Source of the DNA: an uncultured Pirellulales bacterium
Lineage (GTDB): Bacteria > Planctomycetota > Planctomycetia > Pirellulales > Thermoguttaceae
Length of the DNA: 64,000 nt
Direction of reading: 5' to 3'
Assembly: GCA_938015445.1 (NCBI GenBank)
Contig: CALLPE010000029.1
Location: 62,001 to 126,000, forward strand
The number at the start of each line of letters is the position of its first letter. Within the stretch, counting starts at the first letter, position 1. Below, piece by piece: positions 1 through 9,755 of the stretch. The notes beneath the pieces were generated by a model. It worked only from the letters and a program-made list of their open reading frames with translations, ran no database searches and was not told the DNA's origin. A program made the translations under genes and the position numbers.

Positions 1-1
1 C

Positions 2-967
2 GCGCTGGCCGAGCTTCTCGGCGCGGAGATCATCAGCATGGATTCAATGGCGTTGTACAAGGGTATGGACATCGGTACAGCCAAGCCAACGCCCGACCAG
101 CGCGCCCGGGTACCGCATCATCTGGTCGATATACTCCAACCGCATCAGGACTTCAGTTTGGCGCAGTATTTGTCGGCAGCCGCCCGGGCAGCCGATGACA
201 TCCGCAGCCGAGGCAAGCAGGTGCTTTTCGTGGGCGGCACACCGCTTTACCTGAAGGGGTTGTTGCGGGGCATTTTCCAGGGGCCGCCGGCCGATTGGGA
301 ATTCCGACAACGCCTGCAAGCCGAGGCCGCTCGACAACCGCCCGGCTGGCTCCACCAGCAACTGGAAAGCGTGGACCCCCAAGCGGCAGCCCGGCTGCAT
401 CCCAACGACGCCCGCCGACTGATTCGCGCATTAGAGGTCTTCGTCAAGACCGGCAGACCGATCAGTCAATGGCAGCAGCAGTTCGACAAGGGCGCGCCGG
501 CCAGCCAGCGTCGGGTTTTTGTGCTCGCTTGGCCCCGCCAAGAACTCTACCGGCGCATAGACCAGCGCGTGGAGCAGATGTTCGCCGCCGGATTGGTGGA
601 GGAAGTGCAAAGGCTGCTCCGACAAGCCGCCCCCCAAAATGCCCTGCAACATGCTGAATCTTCTGCCGCCGCCGCCAAGCGTAATGTTGGGGCACCGGGC
701 GCAAGCGTTCGGGAATTGCATCCGCAGGTCTTTAGCCGGACTGCCCTTCAGGCGGTCGGATACCGTGAAGTTATCGAGTATCTACAGCAGCGGCGTGACC
801 TGCCGGAAACGATCGCGCTTGTCAAACAGCGCACTCGCCAACTCGCCAAGCGCCAGGTAACTTGGTTCCGCAGCCTTAGCGAGTGCCGCTTTGTGCCTGT
901 CAGCGGTCAATTAGAAGCGCAGTGTCTGGCTCAGGCCATCCTGAGCGCCGGGCGACAGGGCGAGTGA
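2..967 (+). CDS. miaA: tRNA dimethylallyltransferase (5' partial)
   Basis: The enzyme transfers a dimethylallyl group to N6 of adenosine 37 in tRNAs that read codons beginning with U. The frame is already open at the window edge, so the N-terminal P-loop is missing. The visible part begins at the family's DSM...Y..MDIGTAKP block, followed by the GGTPLYLK segment and the late RTALQAVGYREVIEY block. Between about 625 and 735 there is an insert of roughly 36 codons that is rich in Ala, Gln and His and is absent from typical MiaA. It contains a run of GCC codons but keeps the frame, so the gene looks functional. The next gene, aspS, is more than 300 bases away, so they need not be cotranscribed. 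Confidence 0.93.
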   Translation, partial: ALAELLGAEIISMDSMALYKGMDIGTAKPTPDQRARVPHHLVDILQPHQDFSLAQYLSAAARAADDIRSRGKQVLFVGGTPLYLKGLLRGIFQGPPADWEFRQRLQAEAARQPPGWLHQQLESVDPQAAARLHPNDARRLIRALEVFVKTGRPISQWQQQFDKGAPASQRRVFVLAWPRQELYRRIDQRVEQMFAAGLVEEVQRLLRQAAPQNALQHAESSAAAAKRNVGAPGASVRELHPQVFSRTALQAVGYREVIEYLQQRRDLPETIALVKQRTRQLAKRQVTWFRSLSECRFVPVSGQLEAQCLAQAILSAGRQGE

Positions 968-1278
968 TTTTGGCCGTGAGCACAAAGGACAGGGCACGAT
1001 ACAGCCCATGGTGGAAAGGTGGAAAAAGGGATGATTTGCATCGGCCAGCGGAAAATGCGCTTGCATTAGAGCTGCTTCTTGTGCTTTCCGACCATTATTA
1101 GCATTTGTGCAATGCGCGCAAGAAGGTTACACTATTCGTTCCAATTTGCTTCGGGCTGATTGTTTCGGGCTGAAGCCCGGCGGTGTGGACCGCCAAACAG
1201 TACATCCTTTGGCAGACCGAATCAGCGCGGCTAGCAAGTGCGAAAAAGGCCGACTGCAACTTTAACGGAGATTCTCCC
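968..1278. other. intergenic region miaA-aspS
   Basis: No gene is recognised. The block TTCGGGCTGA occurs twice close together (1150-1159 and 1164-1173). The second copy forms a small hairpin, CGGGC/GCCCG with a TGAA loop, at 1166-1179. This could be the upstream part of the aspS leader, but nothing shows a T-box or another known element. Confidence 0.4.
1267..1270 (+). promoter_or_regulatory. ribosome binding site deciding the aspS TTG start
   Basis: GGAG sits eight bases before TTG at 1279. That position matches where bacterial AspRS proteins begin. The GTG at 1183 would add 32 residues with no family counterpart. Confidence 0.7.
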
Positions 1279-3045
1279 TTGTTGCGAAGTCACACTTGTG
1301 GCGAGTTGCGTGTGGAGCATGTAGGTCAGCAGGTCACGCTCTGCGGCTGGGTCGATTCCTACCGTGATCACGGTGGGACTCTGTTCATCGACTTGCGCGA
1401 TCGCTACGGCAAAACGCAAATTGTATTTGCCCCAGAAGGCGGCGCAGAGCTTCAGGAGCGGGCGCGCGGATTCAGGCCGGAATACGTGGTGCTGGTGCGC
1501 GGCACTGTCGCACTACGGCCAGAAGGCAACGTCAACCCCAAGCTTCCCACCGGGCAGATCGAAGTCCGTGCGGTGGCGGCGGAGATTCTCAACCCCAGCC
1601 TGACGCCGCCGTTTCAGCTCGGTGGCCGGGAAGTGCCTGCCGAAGACCTCCGGCTCCGGTATCGGTACCTCGATTTGCGCCGTCCGGCGATGCAGGGAAT
1701 CCTGTTGCTTCGGCATCGGATGATCAAGCTGATGCGCGACTATTTCGACGAATTGGGGTTCATCGAAGTCGAGACGCCGATGCTCGGCCGCAGCACTCCC
1801 GAAGGCGCGCGCGACTACCTTGTTCCCAGTCGGATTTCGCCGGGCTGCTTCTACGCCTTGCCCCAATCGCCGCAGCTTTACAAGCAAATACTGATGGTCG
1901 CCGGATACGACCGTTACATCCAAGTGGCACGCTGTTTCCGCGATGAAGACCTGCGCGCCGACCGCCAGCCGGAGTTTACTCAGTTAGACCTGGAAATGTC
2001 GTTCGTCAACGCCGAGGACATCATCGCGGTAATCGACGGCCTAATGGTGCGGCTGGCTCGCGAGTTCTTGGGGCTGGAGCTGCAAACTCCCCTGCCACGC
2101 ATGAGCTACGACGAGGCCATGGAGCGATTCGGGCATGATGCCCCCGACCTGCGCTTCGGCATGGAGCTTATCGACCTAACGGACTTGGCGCCAGGGTGCG
2201 GATTCCGCATATTCAGCGAAGCGGCGGCCGCAGGAGGTCGGGTGCGCGGGCTGAATGCCACAGGAGCTGCCAACCGCTATTCGCGCAAAGGACTGGACGA
2301 GCTTGCCCGATACGTGGCCGATGACTTCGGCGCCAAAGGCCTTTTCTGGTTCAAAGTCGAGGGGGACGGACAGTTGACCTCCCCGATTGCCAAGAACTTC
2401 AACCCCGATACGCTGGCCCAAATCGCACAGCGGATGCAAGCTGCCCCCGGCGATCTGTTGTTGATCGTGGCCGACCGATTCGAGGTCACCTGCAAGGCGC
2501 TGTACGGCTTGCGGAAACGGCTGGGGGCGGAACTGAAGCTGTACGATCCCCGACAGATGCACTTCTCATGGGTGGTCGAGTTCCCCATGTTCGAGTTCGA
2601 CCACGAACGCAACTGCTGGTCGGCCATGCACCATCCGTTCACTTCGCCGCGGCCGCAAGATGTGGATTTGCTCAGCACCGATCCAGGCCGCTGCCGCGCC
2701 CAAGCGTACGACTTGGTGATCAACGGTTCCGAGGCCGGCGGGGGGACTATCCGAATTCACGATAACAAATTGCAGCAGCAGGTTTTCGCCTTGCTGGGGA
2801 TCGACCAGCAGCAAGCCCAAGAGCGGTTTGGTTTTCTGTTGGAAGCGCTGCAATACGGCGCCCCGCCACACGGCGGAATCGCCTTGGGGATCGACCGACT
2901 GGTGATGCTCTTCGCCGGTGCGGATAGTATCCGAGATGTAATCGCTTTTCCCAAGACGCAACGGGCCACCGACTTGCTCACCGGCGCTCCCAGCCCAGTG
3001 GAGCCGCAACAGTTACGCGAGCTGCACATCGACGTGGTGCGCTGA
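1279..3045 (+). CDS. aspS: aspartyl-tRNA synthetase
   Basis: A class II synthetase that charges tRNA-Asp (or tRNA-Asp and tRNA-Asn if non-discriminating). The product is about 588 residues, the usual length of the bacterial type with the GAD insertion domain. The N-terminal anticodon-binding OB fold begins with [12 protein letters not shown]. Motif 2 is [14 protein letters not shown] near residue 220, and motif 3 with GIDRLVMLF is near residue 538. The TTG start is preferred because of the GGAG element and the alignment with the family N terminus. No asnS or gatCAB is in the window, so the sequence does not say whether it also makes Asp-tRNA-Asn. Confidence 0.96.
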   Translation: MLRSHTCGELRVEHVGQQVTLCGWVDSYRDHGGTLFIDLRDRYGKTQIVFAPEGGAELQERARGFRPEYVVLVRGTVALRPEGNVNPKLPTGQIEVRAVAAEILNPSLTPPFQLGGREVPAEDLRLRYRYLDLRRPAMQGILLLRHRMIKLMRDYFDELGFIEVETPMLGRSTPEGARDYLVPSRISPGCFYALPQSPQLYKQILMVAGYDRYIQVARCFRDEDLRADRQPEFTQLDLEMSFVNAEDIIAVIDGLMVRLAREFLGLELQTPLPRMSYDEAMERFGHDAPDLRFGMELIDLTDLAPGCGFRIFSEAAAAGGRVRGLNATGAANRYSRKGLDELARYVADDFGAKGLFWFKVEGDGQLTSPIAKNFNPDTLAQIAQRMQAAPGDLLLIVADRFEVTCKALYGLRKRLGAELKLYDPRQMHFSWVVEFPMFEFDHERNCWSAMHHPFTSPRPQDVDLLSTDPGRCRAQAYDLVINGSEAGGGTIRIHDNKLQQQVFALLGIDQQQAQERFGFLLEALQYGAPPHGGIALGIDRLVMLFAGADSIRDVIAFPKTQRATDLLTGAPSPVEPQQLRELHIDVVR

Positions 3046-3095
3046 AATAGCGTCGCCCCAGCACGGCCTGGCGGTGGCGCATCGGACCGCAAAGG

Positions 3096-3114
3096 GCAAG
3101 CGCGAGCCGCTTGC
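3096..3114 (+). terminator. possible hairpin after aspS
   Basis: A perfect 7-base-pair stem (GCAAGCG/CGCTTGC) with a 5-base loop lies about 50 bases past the aspS stop. No T-tract follows, so intrinsic termination is uncertain. Confidence 0.3.
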
Positions 3115-3299
3115 GTTGTAGCGACGAAATGCAAGGGCTGGCAAGCGCGGGGCTTCGATTGACGGCTTCTGGAAAACAGGCGAAACTATAAGCGCAGATT
3201 GTGGCTGCGGCCGCTGCGCCGCATTACATCGGGCCAGTTGCGCGCGGCAACACCAGCGGACTATTACTGTGGCAGCGATGCGCCGAAGGAGTATGCGCC

Positions 3300-3992
3300 A
3301 TGCGCACCGCAAGAGTTCTCGGCTGCGTGGTAGGGCTTATTGTGCTGGTGAACGCCTTTTGGATCGGATGCGGGCAGGCTCCTGAGCAACCACGCTCCAA
3401 GCCGACGAAGCCGCCCGCAACCGCCAACAACGATCAACAGAATCCATCCCAAGCCGGCAAACCCGACGACTCGAAACAGCCGCCGAAGCTCTCTATGCCC
3501 CAAGTGGTGCTGACCGAAGCCGACCAACAAACCTGTTTGGTGAAAATCGGCGATATGATGCCGCAGGCCGAGCTGCCGGACCCCAGCGGAAAGACACATG
3601 CGCTGGCACAGCTATTCGGGCCGAAGTTGACGGTTCTCTGCTTTTGGTCCGCTGGCAACACCCCCGAACAGCAGAGCCGAGCTGTGGACGTACTTGAGTT
3701 CCTCCAGTTGGAAGTGGCCGGAGCCTTTCCGGAACAGGTGCGCGTGATAGGCGTCAACGTGGGCGATAACCCGCAGACTATTGCCGAACTGTTGACCAAG
3801 GCCAGTGTGCAATTCGTCACGTTGCTGGACTCCCAAGGAACGCTGTTCGCGCGTGTGGCCACGCAGCGCCTGCCACGTGTGTATCTGCTAGACGCCCAAG
3901 GCAAGATACTGTGGTTCGATATGGAACTGCGGCGCATCAGCCGGCAAGACTTGCTCACGGCTATCCGCGTTAGCTTGGGGGAGGGCGGGTGA
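3300..3992 (+). CDS. TlpA/AhpC-TSA-like lipoprotein lacking the redox cysteines
   Basis: A thioredoxin-fold protein of about 230 residues. The ATG at 3300 follows AAGGAG with 8-base spacing. It opens a lipoprotein signal ending at WIGC, giving Cys24 as the lipidation site, then a Pro/Lys/Gln-rich linker. The thioredoxin core is recognisable from CFWSAGNTPEQQ, the VIGVNVGD strand and a cis-proline segment, LPRVYLLD. At the usual CxxC position it reads AGNTPE, so there is no resolving cysteine pair. Thiol-disulfide oxidoreductase activity is therefore unlikely. A binding, chaperone-like or structural role outside the inner membrane is only an inference. Confidence 0.8.
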   Translation: MRTARVLGCVVGLIVLVNAFWIGCGQAPEQPRSKPTKPPATANNDQQNPSQAGKPDDSKQPPKLSMPQVVLTEADQQTCLVKIGDMMPQAELPDPSGKTHALAQLFGPKLTVLCFWSAGNTPEQQSRAVDVLEFLQLEVAGAFPEQVRVIGVNVGDNPQTIAELLTKASVQFVTLLDSQGTLFARVATQRLPRVYLLDAQGKILWFDMELRRISRQDLLTAIRVSLGEGG

Positions 3993-4052
3993 AGGGCAAA
4001 AACCTCGGCCCCTGCCTGCTCTTCTGCCCTGTGCATTCTAAACTTTTGGTAG

Positions 4053-4166
4053 CGATGGCAACCACAGTTGGCGCTGGCAACTACATTTAGCCTTGGCAAC
4101 CACACTTCGCCTTGGCAACCGCAGCTAGCCTTGGCAACCACGGCTGGCACCGACAACCACGCTGCA
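4053..4166. repeat. 19-base tandem array, six degenerate copies
   Basis: The core GGCAAC (GACAAC in the last copy) recurs at 4057, 4076, 4095, 4114, 4133 and 4152, an exact spacing of 19 bases. The consensus is close to CTTGGCAACCACA plus six variable bases. It lies between the TlpA-like gene and the NAD synthetase amidase gene. Nineteen is not a multiple of three and no reading frame uses it, so it is non-coding. Confidence 0.85.
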
Positions 4167-4238
4167 TGAATCTGCCTGCATGTGGGAACATGCGAGTACC
4201 AATCTAGTAAGACAGCCGATGTCAGGCTTTTGCAGAAT

Positions 4239-5120
4239 ATGACCGCTGATGACGAACAAAGCCCCGCAAGACTCCTGCGCATTGCGCTGGCCCAGTGTTC
4301 GCCAGCGCTGGGCGACGTGGAGCGCAACTTGGCGCTGCACTTACGTTTGATCGAGCAAGCCCGTTCGCAACAGGCCGACCTGGTGGTTTTTCCCGAGTTG
4401 TCGCTTACCGGTTACTTCGTCCGCGACATGACGCCCGACGTGGCGCTCGAGGCGGGCGGACCGCAGATCGCCCGCTTGCTCCAGGCCGCTGGCCCGACTG
4501 CCCTGGTTTGCGGTTTTGTGGAAGAAGCGGCGCGGGCGCGATTCTTCAATTCGGTCTTGTTCGCCGAAGGCGGTAGAGTCGTCCACGTGCATCGGAAAGT
4601 GTATTTGCCGACCTACGGGCTATTCGACGAGCAGCGGTATTTCGCGGCGGGCGATCGCATCCAGGCATTCGATTCGGCGCGCTTCGGTCGCATAGGAATG
4701 CTTATTTGCGAGGATTTCTGGCACCTTTCGGCCGCCGCCATAATGCAGGCCGAAGAAGTCGACATCCTTCTGTGCGTATCGAATTCGCCGGCGCGCGGTG
4801 TGGACGGCCCCAAGGTGCGCACCGCCGAAACTTACGAAAACCTCTGCCGGGCATACGCGCAACTGTTGGGCGCGGTGGTGATTCTGGTGAATCGGGTAGG
4901 ATTCGAGGACGGTTTGTGTTTTTGGGGTGGCAGCATGGTCGTCGGACCCGATGGACAAATAATCGCCCAAGCACCCTTCCTGGACGAGTCGCTTACCCTG
5001 GCCGAGTTCGATCCGCTGGAGTTGCGTCGGGCGCGCATCACCACACCGCTGGCCCGGGACGAACGACTGCTGACGACCATCGAAGAGCTGGTTCGCATCA
5101 AGCGCCAGCGCTATAGCTGA
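4239..5120 (+). CDS. carbon-nitrogen hydrolase, glutaminase half of NAD synthetase
   Basis: A nitrilase-superfamily amidase of about 293 residues. Numbered from the ATG at 4239, the Glu-Lys-Cys triad is Glu53 (VVFPELSLTGY), Lys120 (HRKVYLPTYG) and Cys157 (MLICEDFWH). The RKVYLPTYGLFDE block is typical of the glutaminase domain of glutamine-dependent NAD synthetase. The synthetase domain, normally fused behind it, is encoded by the next gene 40 bases downstream. The pair most likely supplies ammonia to NadE, with this protein releasing it from glutamine. An upstream in-frame ATG at 4182 has no ribosome site and would add 19 unrelated residues. Confidence 0.85.
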   Translation: MTADDEQSPARLLRIALAQCSPALGDVERNLALHLRLIEQARSQQADLVVFPELSLTGYFVRDMTPDVALEAGGPQIARLLQAAGPTALVCGFVEEAARARFFNSVLFAEGGRVVHVHRKVYLPTYGLFDEQRYFAAGDRIQAFDSARFGRIGMLICEDFWHLSAAAIMQAEEVDILLCVSNSPARGVDGPKVRTAETYENLCRAYAQLLGAVVILVNRVGFEDGLCFWGGSMVVGPDGQIIAQAPFLDESLTLAEFDPLELRRARITTPLARDERLLTTIEELVRIKRQRYS

Positions 5121-5160
5121 GCTGCGTGGTAGCCGAAACGACTAACGTACCAACCATCAC

Positions 5161-6000
5161 ATGATGCACAGCCAACAGATCGTGAATCTGACGATCAACG
5201 CCGAGCTGGTGGCCGAGATATTGCGGCGGTTCATTCGCAATGAGATCCGCCGGGCAGGGTTCAGCCGCGCGGTGTTGGGGCTTTCAGGCGGTTTAGATTC
5301 CAGCACCGTGGCCCTTCTGGCGGCCGAGGCGCTCGGGCCGGAAAACGTCCTGGCCGTGGTGATGCCGTACAAGACTTCCAGCCCGGCCTCGCTGCGCGAT
5401 GCCCAACTGGTAATCGCACAAACCGGAGTTCGCAGCATAGAAATCAGCATCACCGAGCAGATCGACGCCTACTTCGCCCGCTTTCCCGATGCCTCCCAAC
5501 TGCGCCTGGCAAACAAATGCGCCCGCGAACGCATGACCATCCTCTACGACCAGAGCGCGGCCTTCGAAGGCTTGGTGCTGGGCACAAGCAACAAAAGCGA
5601 GTTGTTGCTGGGCTACGGCACGCAGTACGGCGATCTGGCCTCGGCCATCAACCCCGTCGGGGACCTGTACAAGACACAACTCCGACAACTGGCCGCCTAC
5701 CTGGGCGTTCCCGAGCCGATATTGCAGAAGCCCCCCTCCGGCGATCTATGGGTAGGCCAAACCGATGAAGGCGAGCTGGGGTTCACCTACGCCGAAGTAG
5801 ATCGGCTGCTGTATTTGATGGTCGATCGGCGATGGCGTCGAGCGGAGCTGATCGAGGTCGGCTTTGCGGCTGAGTTTGTGGATCGCGTGGCCACGCTCAT
5901 CCGCCGAAACCATTACAAACGTCGAATGCCGGTGATCGCCAAGCTGTCTCACCGCACGGTGGACCGCGACTTCCGCTACGCCCGTGACTGGGGAACCTGA
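5161..6000 (+). CDS. nadE: NAD synthetase, synthetase half
   Basis: Catalyses the last step of NAD synthesis, amidation of deamido-NAD with ATP. The 279-residue protein has the N-type ATP pyrophosphatase loop SGGLDSS at residues 42-48, the block [18 protein letters not shown], and a C-terminal [14 protein letters not shown] region. These are standard for NadE. It lacks a fused amidase domain. The gene directly upstream encodes a nitrilase-type glutaminase, so the usual two-domain enzyme appears as two polypeptides. Two ATGs stand in tandem at 5161 and 5164, and no strong ribosome site precedes either one. Confidence 0.93.
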   Translation: MMHSQQIVNLTINAELVAEILRRFIRNEIRRAGFSRAVLGLSGGLDSSTVALLAAEALGPENVLAVVMPYKTSSPASLRDAQLVIAQTGVRSIEISITEQIDAYFARFPDASQLRLANKCARERMTILYDQSAAFEGLVLGTSNKSELLLGYGTQYGDLASAINPVGDLYKTQLRQLAAYLGVPEPILQKPPSGDLWVGQTDEGELGFTYAEVDRLLYLMVDRRWRRAELIEVGFAAEFVDRVATLIRRNHYKRRMPVIAKLSHRTVDRDFRYARDWGT

Positions 6001-6100
6001 GCGTGGGAACTTTCGATGGGGGCATACTGCATCGTGCTTTGCCCGGTGCACCACAGCGCAATACCTGCAACCCTGCGGCGCCGGCCGGTATCTGCCCTGC

Positions 6101-7069
6101 TCAAGCGCTGCCAGAGAAAGCCTTGCTTACCGCCTGGCGCATTTTCTCCAAACCGGTGCGGGCCACCCACTCGGGCGATTGCTTCCAATACTCGCGATTG
6201 AACAGCTCCAGCGATAGCGCCCCGCGAAAGCCAACCGCGTGCAGCGTTCGCAAGATGTCGTTCAGCGGAGCTATTCCGTCGCCGGGAAAGATGCGATGGG
6301 CGTCGGTGATCGATTCCCGGGGCGGTTCGGCCGGATAGTCGTTCATGTGAATCATGTGCATCGCCAGACCGCTAAGCAACCGCAACCCATTAAAGCCCAC
6401 TCCGCTGCGGTAAATGTGGTACACGTCCAGCAGCAGGCAGGCGTCGGGGTGATCGGCTTCGATGGCCACTGACACCGCGTCGCTGTATCGTCCCAGGGTT
6501 TTGGCGGCGCCCCAGATTTCCAACTGAGCGGCCACCCCCATCTGCCTACCCAATTCCAATACTGCACGGTAGCGCTCGGCCAGTTTGCGCAGATCGATGT
6601 CGGTGCGGTTGCTGATCCCTGCCGGCGGCACAGCGATGCGCAGTCCGCCCATCCGCGACAGCAGCTCCATGTCGCGCTTCATCTGCTCAAGTGCTTTGCG
6701 GCGCTGGTCCTGGTCGTCTGCTCCCCAAGCGGGAAAGGCGATGGCTCCTTCGATTGTCAGGCCGGCATCGGCGGCCTTCTTCTTCACGTCGGCCAGCGAA
6801 CCGCCCGACTCGACGTAGCGATGAACGTTGTCCATCCACACTTCGATGCCTTGGTAACCGGTCTTGGCCGTCAGGTCGATCTCTTCGGCCAGCGACAGTC
6901 TGAAGCCGCGAATCGTGCCGGTGTTCAGGCAAAAGGTGAAGGAATCCTCCGGCTTACCAGGGTCTTGCTGCGCGGCGCCGGACTGCGTGCCCACAAATCC
7001 CCCTGCCGTGGCTCCAAGACCGATCGCGGCACAACACAGCGCGTGGCGACGTGTCAGTTTGCTTGCCAT
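6101..7069 (-). CDS. Tat-exported sugar phosphate isomerase/epimerase-like TIM barrel
   Basis: A xylose-isomerase-like TIM barrel of 322 residues. The N terminus carries a twin-arginine-type signal (TRRHALCCAAIGLGA), suggesting folded export. Metal-site candidates appear in the usual order: Glu in QLEIWG, Asp and His in LLLDVYHIY, His in MIHMNDYP, and Glu in SLELFN near the end. The family acts on sugars or inositol derivatives, and the substrate cannot be read from the sequence. A ribosome site, AGGGCGG, precedes the ATG. The gene converges on nadE across 100 bases and has no obvious operon partner. Confidence 0.85.
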   Translation of the reverse strand: MASKLTRRHALCCAAIGLGATAGGFVGTQSGAAQQDPGKPEDSFTFCLNTGTIRGFRLSLAEEIDLTAKTGYQGIEVWMDNVHRYVESGGSLADVKKKAADAGLTIEGAIAFPAWGADDQDQRRKALEQMKRDMELLSRMGGLRIAVPPAGISNRTDIDLRKLAERYRAVLELGRQMGVAAQLEIWGAAKTLGRYSDAVSVAIEADHPDACLLLDVYHIYRSGVGFNGLRLLSGLAMHMIHMNDYPAEPPRESITDAHRIFPGDGIAPLNDILRTLHAVGFRGALSLELFNREYWKQSPEWVARTGLEKMRQAVSKAFSGSA

Positions 7070-7434
7070 GTTTCCGCCCTTGATTGCTAGGTTCGTGGTG
7101 ATTTCAGGTTTGTCGGGAATTGGTGGTGACTATGTCGACCGGCGGAAGATTTGTGGCAATATTGTTATCAAGCAACCGGCAGCATGCAAGCGTCGCATCC
7201 CGGGGCGCACCCAGGAACTGGCACGTACGCCAAAAGGCGCCGACAATGCTCTACCAGGGCAGCCCACACCGATGCTTCGGAAACCCCAACGTTCGGTAAC
7301 AGACGACGCCAATACTGGCGGCCAACCTGCCTGAGAAGTCTGGCGGAAGACATGAAGACATCAGTCCGCCACCTGGTACGCCGGCGCCCGGTTGTGGCAA
7401 GCGCCGAGCGTGGAAAACGAACCGTCGCGGGGTG

Positions 7435-7590
7435 TTATTGTTCTTCAACGTCGGGCGTTTCGATGTCCGCTTGGCTGTGCAGGTGTTCCACGGCGCCAGG
7501 TGTAGCCACCACCCTGTAGATGCACCATCCCAGAAACAACGTCACCCCGCCCACCGACAGGCACATTACGATCCAACCGCCCAAGGTCAT
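7435..7590 (-). CDS. small membrane partner of the NSS symporter
   Basis: A 51-residue protein with one transmembrane segment (WIVMCLSVGGVTLFLGWCIY) and an acidic, His-containing tail ending in DVEEQ. The start at 7590 is chosen because TAGGAA lies 8 bases upstream. An upstream start would add 15 residues. It is encoded directly downstream of a sodium:neurotransmitter-type symporter on the same strand. NSS transporters in several bacteria, such as MetP with MetS, are known to need a tiny membrane subunit. By size, topology and position this protein fits that role, but I did not match it to the MetS family by alignment. Confidence 0.75.
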   Translation of the reverse strand: MTLGGWIVMCLSVGGVTLFLGWCIYRVVATPGAVEHLHSQADIETPDVEEQ

Positions 7591-7787
7591 GATGAATGTT
7601 CCTAACGGCTCACAGCGGACTTGCGGCTCAAGCACACCTCTTGATCGCCCGGCTTTGATGCCGACGATACCGCGTCGCTACGGGTCGTGCGGCGCGCTGG
7701 CGGAAAGTGGTTGGAGCCGTCTGGTATGTCGCCAAACCTGCACCCGAACACCGCGCGCTGCCCACCGGCAGGCGTGACTTCTGCGTT

Positions 7788-9416
7788 CTAGCCTGCTTGT
7801 AGCCGCTTCAATTGTTGTTCTTCCAGCTTGCGCCAGCGGCGAACCGACTGTGCGATCAGCAGCGCGAAGAATACCCCGACTATCACGATGAACACCACGC
7901 ACGCCAAGGCTACCGGCTTGGTACGGAGCATCTGCAATTGCGTGGGGTTGGCATAGAACTCTTTGTAACACCAGGCGGCAAAGACCAGCAACAAGTAAAC
8001 CGGCGAAATGTATTTGATGACGAACTTGAATATTTTGGGGATGGTGATCTCAGCACCGCGCGAAAGCTCCTCGAAGCCCCGCTCGACCCCCAGCACCCAT
8101 CCGAACAAAACTACCTCGAAAGCAGCCAACAGGTACAGCGCCAAAGTGCCCACCCAGAAGTCGAGAGTCTCAAGGGCAGTCAGTCCCTCGGAAAAGTACA
8201 CGACGAACGAAGCCCCGACTGCGGTGATGAAGCCCAATAGCGCAACCGAGGCCTTGCGTGCCAGCCCCAAACCTTCCTCAAGTAAAGCGATGGCCGGCTG
8301 GAGCATCGAAAGCGAACTGGTCAGCGCCGCCAGGAACAGCAGAAAGAAGAACAGGAAGCCTACTATTTGGCCGAAGATCATCTGGTTGAACACGTTCGGC
8401 AGCGTTACGAAGCCCAGTCCGAAGGTGCTCACCGGGTTGTCGCGCAGGCTTTGCAGGAAAGGTTTTCCCAAAAAAACATAGGCGGCCGGGACGGTGATCA
8501 TTCCTCCCAGGGCCACTTCGCAGAACTCGTTGCCCGCCGCAGCAGTAACCGAAGACAAAGCGATGTCATCGTTCTTCCTCAAATAACTGGCATAGGTGAC
8601 GATGATCCCGAAACCAACCGAAAGCGAGAAGAAAATCTGTCCGGCAGCTTCTAACCACATTTCGGGATTGGCCAGCGACTGCCAGAAACTGGCGTGCTCG
8701 GTGGAGGGGTTCCACATGTAGCCCAGTCCGTTGAGTACGTTTTGGTCTGGTTTGGCCGGATCGGGCGTTCCCAGCGTTAGCACGCGCAGCAGCACGAGCA
8801 ACGCACATATCAACAGCGCCGGCATTGCCCATTTGCAGAACCACTCGATCCCCCTGGTCAGTCCGCGATAAATCAAGGTGAAGTTTACTACGAAACACAC
8901 CACCAGGAAGAACACTGAGGAAGTCAGCAGGTTCTCGGCCGCTTGGGCGAAGGCAGCCCCGTGGGCGTTTTTTCCCACAAAGGCGGAAAAGAACCGCTCG
9001 TAAGCTTCCGAGGTGGCATTGTTTTCCCACAGCCCGAACAGGTATCGCGTGGCATAGGCCAAGCACCAGGCTTCCACGTACACGTAGTACATGTAGATCA
9101 TCACCGGGACGATCATCGACAGCACGCCGAAATACGGCGCTGGCTTGCTCGGCCAGATGACGCGGTAGATGCCGGGCGAGGAATTGAAGCCCCGCGAACC
9201 GCCGTAACGTCCCATCGACCATTCCACCCAGGCGATAGGCAATCCCAACAGCAGAAACGCCAGGAAGTAGGGAACCATGAATGCGCCGCCGTCGTACTTG
9301 GCCGCAAGCCCGGGAAAACGCAGGAAGTTTCCCAGGCCTACTGCGCTTCCGGTAACGGCCAGGATGACGCCGATTCGCGTCCCCCAGGTTTCTCTGCCGG
9401 AAGGTTTATCGACCAT
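7788..9416 (-). CDS. sodium-dependent transporter, NSS/SNF family
   Basis: A multipass inner-membrane symporter of 542 residues, the normal size for the family. Transmembrane segment 1 carries the family signature GSAVGLGNFLRFP, which forms the sodium and substrate site, followed by GGAFMVPYF. About twelve hydrophobic segments can be traced to the C terminus, which ends in a charged, Gln-rich tail (RRWRKLEEQQLKRLQAG). The family imports amino acids or related amines with sodium, and the substrate is not evident. The next gene on the same strand, about 200 bases away, encodes a single-span peptide that is probably its small subunit. Confidence 0.93.
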   Translation of the reverse strand: MVDKPSGRETWGTRIGVILAVTGSAVGLGNFLRFPGLAAKYDGGAFMVPYFLAFLLLGLPIAWVEWSMGRYGGSRGFNSSPGIYRVIWPSKPAPYFGVLSMIVPVMIYMYYVYVEAWCLAYATRYLFGLWENNATSEAYERFFSAFVGKNAHGAAFAQAAENLLTSSVFFLVVCFVVNFTLIYRGLTRGIEWFCKWAMPALLICALLVLLRVLTLGTPDPAKPDQNVLNGLGYMWNPSTEHASFWQSLANPEMWLEAAGQIFFSLSVGFGIIVTYASYLRKNDDIALSSVTAAAGNEFCEVALGGMITVPAAYVFLGKPFLQSLRDNPVSTFGLGFVTLPNVFNQMIFGQIVGFLFFFLLFLAALTSSLSMLQPAIALLEEGLGLARKASVALLGFITAVGASFVVYFSEGLTALETLDFWVGTLALYLLAAFEVVLFGWVLGVERGFEELSRGAEITIPKIFKFVIKYISPVYLLLVFAAWCYKEFYANPTQLQMLRTKPVALACVVFIVIVGVFFALLIAQSVRRWRKLEEQQLKRLQAG

Positions 9417-9755
9417 GGCCCCGCTGCTCCAAAACTTACCGGCCGCACCTTCAAGCCGCTAAGCAAGTGAATTGCCGTAAACCATAAATCAAGCGGCGTC
9501 CAGATACAAGAGATATACAAGTAAGACGCTGCCGCTTTTTGCCTGCCCAACGTTCGGGCACGGCCGGTGCAGCCCACACCCCCCAGCATAGCGCCGCTTG
9601 CCCTTGCGACTGATGCTCTCGGCCAGCCGAAGGGCTGCTATCCCCGCCGATGGGGCGTGTCGCAAAAGGCACAATAGCGGCAAAAAGCGACTGTGGCCGG
9701 TGCGTCGCCGTAAGAGCGACCACCCGCTGCCATCTTGCGTCACGGGGCGTGAAGC
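9417..9755. other. intergenic region, nothing recognised
   Basis: About 340 bases between the symporter start and the end of the response regulator gene, both on the minus strand. The region upstream of the symporter must hold its promoter, but I see no convincing element. A short direct repeat, ATACAAG, occurs twice near 9505-9520. Confidence 0.4.

Noticed and set aside
1183-1278. N-terminal extension of aspS from the GTG at 1183
   Set aside because: The 32 residues have no counterpart in AspRS, and a good ribosome site serves the TTG at 1279.
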